Source of the DNA: Treponema sp.
Lineage (GTDB): Bacteria; Spirochaetota; Spirochaetia; Treponematales; Treponemataceae
NCBI GenBank assembly: GCA_024699235.1
Contig: JAILPY010000004.1
Span: 1-38,673, forward strand
Direction: 5' to 3'
DNA: 38,673 bases
The stretch's first letter is position 1, and each line of letters opens with the position of its first letter. This document shows positions 33,434-38,673 of the stretch, piece by piece. The translations under genes were made by a program, and so were the position numbers. The notes beneath the pieces are model-generated. The model was not told the origin of the DNA and searched no databases. It worked only from the letters and a program-made list of their open reading frames with translations.

Positions 33434-33571
33434 TACACTTTTTCTGCAATGTACATTACACTTTTTGGTAAAAGCGTTATACAGTTTTCCGTTATAATGC
33501 TCTACACTTTTTCGGTATAACGTTATACACATTTTGAGTAAAGCATTATACACTTTCTTGATAATGTACAT
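33434..33571 (+). repeat. Six-copy 23-bp tandem repeat between aspS and amt
   Basis: Units begin at 33434, 33457, 33480, 33503, 33526 and 33549, exactly 23 bp apart. Each starts TACACTTTTT or a close variant (TACAGTTTTC, TACACATTTT, TACACTTTCT), with a less conserved half that tends toward GTAA..GNNTTA. Palindromes are embedded, such as GTATAACGTTATAC and GATAATGTACATTATC (the latter at the end of the array, 33560-33575). The array lies 37 bp upstream of the amt -35 box and 34 bp upstream of the aspS -35 on the other strand. The short conserved core and imperfect copies make it unlike a CRISPR. It could hold protein-binding sites on alternating faces of the helix (23 bp is about 2.2 turns). 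Confidence 0.85.
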
Positions 33572-33607
33572 TATCGAAAAGTAAAAGTAAAAAATTGACT
33601 TTTACAC

Positions 33608-33636
33608 TTGACTATTTTTCTTAAAATTGCAATAAT
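33608..33636 (+). promoter_or_regulatory. Promoter of amt
   Basis: -35 TTGACT (33608-33613), 17 bp, -10 AATAAT (33631-33636). The predicted start near 33643 gives a leader of about 184 nt to the amt ATG. A further TACACTT element overlaps the -35 box, and a hairpin-forming repeat GTAAAAGT/ACTTTTAC (33581-33605) lies just upstream. Confidence 0.65.
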
Positions 33637-33648
33637 ATGCACATAGAC

Positions 33649-33687
33649 AAAGACGTCTTGAATATTTATTCAAGGCGTCTTTTTTTA
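33649..33687 (+). terminator. First terminator hairpin in the amt leader
   Basis: A 15-bp stem (33649-33663 with 33668-33682, one G-T pair) with a 4-nt loop is followed by T residues. No plus-strand gene ends upstream, so it would stop transcripts that begin at the amt promoter, giving either an attenuator or a small RNA of about 45 nt. Confidence 0.75.
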
Positions 33688-33755
33688 TTTCGGGTTTATA
33701 ATTGTGAAACCCGAAAAACGACTGAGTCAAGGCCTTGAGCGAAGCGTGCCTTGAC
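33688..33755 (+). promoter_or_regulatory. Structured middle of the amt leader
   Basis: There are two more inverted repeats: TTTCGGGTTT/AAACCCGAAA (33688-33716) and GTCAAGGC/GCCTTGAC (33726-33755). GCCTTGA of the second (33748-33754) is also complementary to TCAAGGC (33670-33676) in the right arm of the first terminator. The leader could thus switch between terminator and antiterminator folds. Confidence 0.5.
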
Positions 33756-33771
33756 CAGACGTATTTCTGAC

Positions 33772-33814
33772 AAAGGTGTCATTTCCGTAGGGGGAACTGG
33801 CACCTTTTTTATTT
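33772..33814 (+). terminator. Second terminator hairpin in the amt leader
   Basis: An outer stem AAAGGTGTCA/TGGCACCTTT (33772-33781 with 33798-33807) and inner stem TTCC/GGAA (33783-33786 with 33793-33796) are followed by TTTATTTT. It ends just before the AGGAGG (33818-33823) of amt, so it can control transcription into the gene. Confidence 0.7.
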
Positions 33815-33826
33815 TCAGGAGGATTT

Positions 33827-35548
33827 ATGGACTCTGTCTGGGGTGTATGGTACTTGATTGGCGCTGCACTGGTATTTTTTATGCAGTGTGGCTTTGCAAT
33901 GGTAGAAACAGGATTTACAAGAGCAAAAAATGCAGGAAACATCATTATGAAAAACCTTATGGATTTTTCTATTGGTACTCCTATGTTCATGTTTCTTGGA
34001 TTCGGGCTAATGATGAGCGAAAATTATTTGTTCGGAATAATCGGAAGACCAGATTTACAGCTTTTTACAAATTTCGAAAGTCTGGACTGGTCCAGTTTCG
34101 TATTCAACCTAGTCTTCTGCGCAACGGCAGCAACAATCGTCTCCGGAGCAATGGCAGAACGGACAAAATTCAGTGCATACTGCATTTATTCAGCAATTAT
34201 TTCAGCTATTGTTTATCCTATAGAAGCAGGATGGGTATGGAATCCTAATGGATGGCTTGCACAGATGGGCTTTACAGACTTTGCAGGATCTGCTGCAATT
34301 CACTCTGTCGGAGGATGCGCTGCTTTGATTGGCGCAATCTTCCTAGGACCAAGAATTGGAAAGTATACTTATGGAAAAGACGGAAAAGTTACTGCAGTAC
34401 ACGCATTTCCTGGTCACTCACTTCCACTTGGAGCTCTCGGAACTTTTATCCTATGGTTTGGATGGTACGGATTTAATGGAGCTGCATGCGTTCAAATGTC
34501 AGGAATAGGAGGACTTGCTGCAGTATTTACAACAACTACAATAGCTCCAGCAGTAGCATGCGTTACAACAATGATATTTACATGGCTAAAAAATGGCAAG
34601 CCTGATGTCTCAATGACATTAAATGCCTCTCTTGCAGGGTTAGTAGCCATTACAGCACCATGTGCTACTACAGATGCACTTGGAGCTTTGATTATAGGTA
34701 TTGTAGCAGGAATCATAGTTGTCCTTGTAGTTGAGCTTCTGGATTTAAAACTTCACATAGACGATCCAGTCGGTGCTGTAGCCGTACATCTTGCAAACGG
34801 TATATGGGGAACTCTTGCATGCGGACTGTTTAACTGCGGACAGGCTTGCAAAGAAGCAGGTACGCTAGGTCTGTTCTACGGAGGTGGATTCCATCAATTA
34901 GGAGTTCAGGCACTCGGAGAATTTGTAATCCTGTTATGGACAACAGTTACAATGATCATAACTTTCTTCCTTATTAAAAAAATCCATGGCCTTCGTGCAA
35001 GTGCAGAAGAAGAAATCATCGGACTTGATAAACTGGAACATGGAATTGAATCAAGTTATGCAGGATTTGCAACGGTTCTTACCGGAGAAGAAAAGAAGGA
35101 AGTTGCTGAAATTTCTGGCCAGAGTGCAAGTGTCGAAAATGCAGTACCAGTTGCAGATTACTCAAAATACACTCCAAATAAAACCGCCAGCGGAGAAGCA
35201 ACGTTCAAAAAAGTTGTCATAGTTACTCGCCAATCTAAGTTTGAAGAACTTAAGAGTGCTTTGAATGATATAGGTTTAACCGGCATGACCGTTACAAACG
35301 TTCTTGGCTGTGGCGTACAGCATGGAAAAACAGAAAAATATCGTGGAGTACCTCTAGATATGACTCTTTTACCAAAAATAAAAGTCGAAACCGTTGTTTC
35401 AAAAATACCTGTAGATATGGTTATAGAAACCGCTCAAAAAGTCTTGTATACAGGTCACATTGGTGATGGTAAGATTTTCGTGTACAATGTAGAAAAAATA
35501 GTAAAGGTCAGAACTAGAGAACAGGGATTTGATGCCTTACAAGACTAA
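33827..35548 (+). CDS. amt: Ammonium transporter fused to a PII signal protein
   Basis: A 573-residue fusion. Residues 1-405 are an Amt/AmtB ammonium channel: N-terminal TM1, RAKNAGNIIMKNLMD, the EAGWVWNPNGWL region, and the twin pore histidines His197 (PGHSLPLG) and His321 (VHLANGIWG). After a linker, residues about 459-573 form a full PII domain: GLTGMTVTNVLGCGVQHGK (nucleotide/2-oxoglutarate site with the conserved Gln), the T-loop YRGVPLDM, LPKIKVETVV, and TGHIGDGKIFV. The uridylylated Tyr51 of GlnB/GlnK is replaced by Leu510, so control is likely by ATP/ADP and 2-oxoglutarate only. AGGAGG precedes the start. A built-in PII would gate the trimeric pore directly. Confidence 0.93.
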   Translation: MDSVWGVWYLIGAALVFFMQCGFAMVETGFTRAKNAGNIIMKNLMDFSIGTPMFMFLGFGLMMSENYLFGIIGRPDLQLFTNFESLDWSSFVFNLVFCATAATIVSGAMAERTKFSAYCIYSAIISAIVYPIEAGWVWNPNGWLAQMGFTDFAGSAAIHSVGGCAALIGAIFLGPRIGKYTYGKDGKVTAVHAFPGHSLPLGALGTFILWFGWYGFNGAACVQMSGIGGLAAVFTTTTIAPAVACVTTMIFTWLKNGKPDVSMTLNASLAGLVAITAPCATTDALGALIIGIVAGIIVVLVVELLDLKLHIDDPVGAVAVHLANGIWGTLACGLFNCGQACKEAGTLGLFYGGGFHQLGVQALGEFVILLWTTVTMIITFFLIKKIHGLRASAEEEIIGLDKLEHGIESSYAGFATVLTGEEKKEVAEISGQSASVENAVPVADYSKYTPNKTASGEATFKKVVIVTRQSKFEELKSALNDIGLTGMTVTNVLGCGVQHGKTEKYRGVPLDMTLLPKIKVETVVSKIPVDMVIETAQKVLYTGHIGDGKIFVYNVEKIVKVRTREQGFDALQD

Positions 35549-35567
35549 GATTAAAAAATAATAGCAT

Positions 35568-35601
35568 AAACCGTCCTTGAAAGTTCAAGGACGGTTTTTA
35601 T
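35568..35601 (+). terminator. Intrinsic terminator after amt
   Basis: An 11- to 14-bp stem, CCGTCCTTGAA/TTCAAGGACGG (35571-35594), is followed by TTTTTATTT. It isolates amt from the pyrKD gene. Confidence 0.9.
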
Positions 35602-35677
35602 TTACGGAAAAAAATACTCAACTCTAAAAAAATCATAATTTTTCCAAAAACATCTAAACTAAACAGGAAAAAAACTG

Positions 35678-35708
35678 TATAGTATCAAAAGTTAGCAATT
35701 ACTAACTT
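35678..35708 (+). promoter_or_regulatory. -10 box and inverted-repeat operator of pyrKD
   Basis: TATAGT (35678-35683) lies just before a perfect inverted repeat AAGTTAG-6 nt-CTAACTT (35689-35708) that would cover the transcription start. It could be a repressor site or an RNA hairpin at the 5' end. A -35 box is not clear. AAGGAG follows before the ATG at 35723. Confidence 0.5.
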
Positions 35709-35722
35709 AATAAGGAGTAAAT

Positions 35723-37636
35723 ATGGACTTGGCAGAAATAGATGAAAATGGAAAAGGACTGCTTTTTTTTGGAACAACTACTGTAGAAAAAATTGAAAAA
35801 ATTAAGGGACAGCCTAATGTCTATCTGCTTGAAACCACAGCTGTTCTTGAAAGAACGACACAGGTTACCCCAAAAGCAGGACAGTTTTATCTTATAAGAA
35901 GTGCAAAATCAGATGTAAATTATAATCGTCCTATAAGCGTATACCATTCTGAAGACAGAATTAATGCAGATGGTAAAAAAGAAATTACAATTCAATTTAT
36001 GATATTGGAAAAAGGGAGAGGAACTCAGGAACTTTGCCATCTTTATATTGGGGAGGAAATGAGAATTATAGGACCGCTAGGGACCTCCTGGCCTGAACCT
36101 GAAGCCGAGGAAAAAGGTAAAGTTTGTATTGTAGGAGGAGGAATAGGAGTTGCTCCCGTTGCAAATTTCGCATCTACCCTTCCAGATCAGTCCTATGACT
36201 TCTATGCATGCTTTAAAAGCGGTTCCTACGGCCTTGAACACGTTCATGCAAAAGACCTAAAAATAACTACAGATGACGGATCCGTAGGAATTAAAGGAAT
36301 GCTTCCTGCAGCTCTTTCAAAGGAAGCCGTACAGGCTGCTGGATATAAGGTAATATATGCATGCGGACCTACTCCGGCACTAAATTACGTAAAAAATCTT
36401 GCTGCAGAACTGGGCATTAAATGCTGGATAAGCATGGAACACAGAATGCTGTGTGGACTGGGAGCCTGTCTAGGATGCACTATAGAAACATCTCAGGGCC
36501 TAAAAAGAGTTTGCAAAGACGGACCTGTTTTTGATGCAACTATCCTTGACTTTCCAAAACCCGCTCCAAGGAGACCGCCTCTTGCAGCAGATGCAGAGCC
36601 AGATATCAGCGTTGATATTGCAGGAGTTCATTTTGAAAACCCAACAATTGCAAGTGCAGGAACATTTGCATTCGGACAGAATTTCAGGGGATTATCAGAT
36701 GTAAGGGCCTGGGGAGGAATTGCATCAAAAGGATGCACTTTTGAACCTAGAATTGGAAACAAAGGAGAACGAAGTCTTGAAGTTGCAGGTGGAAACATGA
36801 ATTCCATAGGACTCCAAAATCCAGGAGTTCCAACATTTATAAAAGATCTTCTGCCAGGAATGCTTAAGCTAGGTCCTGTGGTAATTGCAAACCTTGCAGG
36901 AAGTGACATTGAGTCTTATGTAGAAGGTGCAAAACTTTTAGATAAAACAGATTGTGCCATGATAGAGCTTAACATCAGCTGTCCTAACGTAAAGGCAGCA
37001 GGACTGGCATGGGGACTAAGTGCAGAAACGGCATATTACTGTGTATCTGCAGTCAGAGCCGTAACAGCAAAACCCCTTATGGTAAAGCTTTCTCCAAATG
37101 CACCTGATAACAGACCTATTGCCATTGCATGCATTAAAGCTGGAGCAGATGCAATAAGCTTAATTAATATGGTTCACGGAGTTGCCATCGATATAGATAA
37201 AGGCAAGCCTTTCTTTAATAATGTACATGCCGGTTATTCAGGACCAGGATTAAAGCCTCTTGCATTACGCATTGTATATGATGTCATTGAAGAAATTAAT
37301 AAGCTTCCTCCAGAAAAAAGAGTTCCTGTTGTCGGTATAGGAGGCATTTCTACATGGCAGGATGCGGTAGAATTCATTATGGCTGGAGCCCATGCAATTG
37401 AAATTGGCCAGGCAAAGTTTACAAATCCAGATGTAGCATTTGATGTTGTAAAAGGACTAAAGGCATTCATGAAATCTCACGGATATAAAAACCTTGAAGA
37501 AATGAGAGGCATTGCTCAGGTAAAACATATTTCAGATACAGGTTCAGGCGATGAAAGGACTCATTATGCAGAATTAAAGAATATGATTCTTCAGGACAAG
37601 CCTATAGTTCCGAATATTTCTGGAAGTAATGTTTGA
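35723..37636 (+). CDS. pyrKD: Dihydroorotate dehydrogenase, PyrK-PyrD fusion
   Basis: A 637-residue single chain that joins both subunits of class 1B dihydroorotate dehydrogenase (fourth step of pyrimidine synthesis, NAD+-dependent). Residues 1-290 are PyrK: FAD/NAD-binding ferredoxin-reductase fold (GGGIGVAPVANFA, CGPTPALNYV) and a [2Fe-2S] site, Cys244, Cys249, Cys252 and Cys264 (CGLGACLGC...VC). Residues about 295-637 are PyrD: NSIGLQNPG, NISCPNV with catalytic Cys420, INMVHG, and the FMN-binding GIGGISTWQDAVEF and GAHAIEIGQA. In most bacteria pyrK and pyrD are separate genes. A fusion fixes the 1:1 ratio. It is separated from amt by a terminator and has its own regulatory repeat. Confidence 0.95.
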   Translation: MDLAEIDENGKGLLFFGTTTVEKIEKIKGQPNVYLLETTAVLERTTQVTPKAGQFYLIRSAKSDVNYNRPISVYHSEDRINADGKKEITIQFMILEKGRGTQELCHLYIGEEMRIIGPLGTSWPEPEAEEKGKVCIVGGGIGVAPVANFASTLPDQSYDFYACFKSGSYGLEHVHAKDLKITTDDGSVGIKGMLPAALSKEAVQAAGYKVIYACGPTPALNYVKNLAAELGIKCWISMEHRMLCGLGACLGCTIETSQGLKRVCKDGPVFDATILDFPKPAPRRPPLAADAEPDISVDIAGVHFENPTIASAGTFAFGQNFRGLSDVRAWGGIASKGCTFEPRIGNKGERSLEVAGGNMNSIGLQNPGVPTFIKDLLPGMLKLGPVVIANLAGSDIESYVEGAKLLDKTDCAMIELNISCPNVKAAGLAWGLSAETAYYCVSAVRAVTAKPLMVKLSPNAPDNRPIAIACIKAGADAISLINMVHGVAIDIDKGKPFFNNVHAGYSGPGLKPLALRIVYDVIEEINKLPPEKRVPVVGIGGISTWQDAVEFIMAGAHAIEIGQAKFTNPDVAFDVVKGLKAFMKSHGYKNLEEMRGIAQVKHISDTGSGDERTHYAELKNMILQDKPIVPNISGSNV

Positions 37637-37648
37637 AAAATATCTTTA

Positions 37649-37685
37649 TTTACATCAATGGCTCAAACATATTATAATATAGTAA
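37649..37685 (+). promoter_or_regulatory. Promoter of the amidohydrolase gene, leaderless type
   Basis: TTTACA (37649-37654), 18 bp, TATAAT (37673-37678), then 7 nt (ATAGTAA) to the ATG at 37686. No Shine-Dalgarno can be present in this gap. Confidence 0.6.
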
Positions 37686-38471
37686 ATGCAGTTTATTGAT
37701 TTTCATACACATATATATCCAGAAAAGATTGTAATGCACGCCACAGAATACCTAAGTTCTACATTCGGCAAAGATGCCGAATGGCCAGGCAGTGCTGAAA
37801 ATCTTTTAATTTTCGGCATGGCTGCAGGCATTTCAAAATTTGTTACGCTTCCTGTAGCCATGAAGGAAAGTCAAGTACGAAGAATAAATGAATTTATTAT
37901 AAAAGAAGCATCTCAATATGAACAGATAATTCCTTTCGGAGCCCTTCATGCAGACCAAAAAAATATAATGGAAGAAATCGATTTTATAAAAAGCTCAGGA
38001 ATGAAAGGAATAAAAATCCATCCAAATCAACAGGGCTTTCCTATTGACGATGAGCGCCTGTTTGATGCATATACATATCTTTCAGAATTAAGCATTCCTG
38101 TACTGTTCCATTGCGGAGACTTACACTCAGACCTATCAAATCCTCCAAGACTCAAAAAAATTATAAAAATGTTCCCTAAGCTAAAAATTGTTGCTGCTCA
38201 CTTTGGAGGATGGCAAGTCTTCGATCAGGCTTATGACATGCTCCGAAAAGAAAACATTCATTTTGACATGTCAAGTTCTATGTACCTTATGGGATTAAGG
38301 AAAACAGCAAAGTTTATACGCCATTACGGTGCTGATAAAATATTCTTTGGAACAGACTTTCCTCTGTGTGACCAGTCTGCAGAAATTGAGCGATTCTTAA
38401 TGCTGGAAATACCAGACGACGATAAGGAAAAAATCGCATACAAAAATGCGGAAGAATTTCTTGATATTTGA
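37686..38471 (+). CDS. Metal-dependent amidohydrolase (Amidohydro_2 / TatD-like)
   Basis: A 261-residue TIM-barrel hydrolase. The metal-binding HTH (His7, His9) opens the protein; further ligand candidates are the His in PVLFHCGD, the His in VAAHFGG and Asp224 in FFGTDFPLCD. This order fits the amidohydrolase-2 family, which includes decarboxylases and lactonases, and is also reminiscent of TatD nucleases. The substrate cannot be inferred. There is no signal peptide. Its promoter places a -10 box 7 nt before the ATG, suggesting a leaderless mRNA. The TGA overlaps the -35 box of the riboswitch promoter downstream. Confidence 0.85.
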   Translation: MQFIDFHTHIYPEKIVMHATEYLSSTFGKDAEWPGSAENLLIFGMAAGISKFVTLPVAMKESQVRRINEFIIKEASQYEQIIPFGALHADQKNIMEEIDFIKSSGMKGIKIHPNQQGFPIDDERLFDAYTYLSELSIPVLFHCGDLHSDLSNPPRLKKIIKMFPKLKIVAAHFGGWQVFDQAYDMLRKENIHFDMSSSMYLMGLRKTAKFIRHYGADKIFFGTDFPLCDQSAEIERFLMLEIPDDDKEKIAYKNAEEFLDI

Positions 38472-38496
38472 CTAAAAATATATATAAGTATACTAT
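38468..38496 (+). promoter_or_regulatory. Promoter of the TPP-riboswitch transcript
   Basis: TTGACT (38468-38473) overlaps the preceding stop codon. Possible -10 boxes are TATACT (38489-38494, 15-bp spacer) or TACTAT (38491-38496, 17-bp spacer). The transcript would start about 5-10 nt before the riboswitch. Confidence 0.5.
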
Positions 38497-38503
38497 AGAC
38501 ATC

Positions 38504-38605
38504 ATAACCGGGGTGGTTTTGCAAAGACAAAGCCTGAGATTACACCCGCAGGAAATTCCGCATGGAATTTCAAACCTGATCCGGATAATACCGGCGGAGG
38601 AAGGT
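38504..38605 (+). promoter_or_regulatory. TPP (THI-element) riboswitch
   Basis: The conserved core is recognisable: GGGGTGG at the 5' side, CCTGAGAT in the pyrimidine-sensor helix, and ACCTGATCCGGATAATACCGGCGG at the 3' side. The final helix includes GGAGGAAGGT, the ribosome-binding site of the next gene, and the leader ACC (38507-38509) can pair with GGT (38603-38605). The riboswitch should therefore block translation when thiamine diphosphate is plentiful, with no separate terminator. Confidence 0.95.
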
Positions 38606-38673
38606 ATGAAATTTAATAAATTTATTTCACCTGCTATTTTTGTTTTATTATGTTCTTTTGCAGTAATTAGCTG
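38606..38673 (+). CDS. Start of an exported protein under TPP control (partial)
   Basis: The first 22 codons and two bases are present: MKF followed by a Leu/Phe/Ile-rich signal peptide ending AVIS, and the last codon begins TG, so it may be the Cys of a lipobox (V-I-S-C). GGAGGAAGG precedes the ATG. Placement after a TPP riboswitch implies a thiamine or thiamine-precursor uptake protein, such as the binding protein of an ABC importer; the family cannot be confirmed from this fragment. Confidence 0.6.
   Translation, partial: MKFNKFISPAIFVLLCSFAVIS

Noticed and set aside
33434..33571. CRISPR array
   Set aside because: The period is 23 bp with only about 10 conserved bases, the variable part is too short for spacers, and no cas gene is present.

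Overview
The window looks like chromosome from a low-GC, host-associated spirochaete, most likely a treponeme. This is inferred from the gene mix: an XPB/ERCC3-type helicase with its partner gene, a fused AroD-AroE, an M18 aminopeptidase, a TPP riboswitch before an exported binding protein, and dense gene packing. Species was not determined. No rRNA, tRNA, phage, insertion sequence or CRISPR array was seen. Most of the window is ordinary housekeeping sequence; the interest lies in gene fusions, regulatory sites and repeats.

Layout. 1-5.4 kb: tail of a membrane protein, RluA-type pseudouridine synthase, NAD(P)HX repair enzyme, oligoendopeptidase F, Cys-cluster protein. 5-8.2 kb: minus-strand exported proteins, M18 aminopeptidase, LysR regulator. 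8.5-10.7 kb: chemoreceptor, then a 40-bp palindrome-rich tandem repeat. 10.9-15 kb: hisD-def-fmt-PASTA protein. 15-17.2 kb: rpiA and aroDE. 17.3-20.6 kb: an ABC uptake system of the TrpXYZ type, interrupted by a small Ala/Ser-rich gene with its own consensus promoter and terminator. 20.6-24.5 kb: helicase-associated protein and XPB helicase. 24.6-27.2 kb: nitroreductase, then a redox operon (thioredoxin reductase lacking the NADPH motif, 2-Cys glutathione-peroxidase-like enzyme, OhrR) with OhrR-type boxes around its promoter. 27.2-31.5 kb: MgtC protein, unknown protein, SDF-family symporter, ApbE lipoprotein, PH-like membrane protein. 31.5-35.6 kb: aspS, then a 465-bp gap with a six-copy 23-bp tandem array and a long leader with two terminator hairpins, leading to an ammonium transporter fused to a PII domain. 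35.7-38.7 kb: PyrK-PyrD fusion, amidohydrolase, TPP riboswitch and the start of an exported protein.

Two themes run across the window. First, many genes have no Shine-Dalgarno sequence; instead a good -10 box lies 6-9 nt before the start codon (nnr, pepF, aroDE, XPB, the 263-aa unknown, the symporter, aspS, the amidohydrolase). This suggests leaderless transcripts, alongside other genes that have strong AGGAGG-type sites. Second, convergent genes often meet stop-to-stop with -4 to +1 nt between them and no terminator.

The best candidates for something new are the OhrR-linked ferredoxin-type thioredoxin reductase/peroxidase operon, the Amt-PII gene with its array and attenuator-like leader, and the leaderless promoter class.
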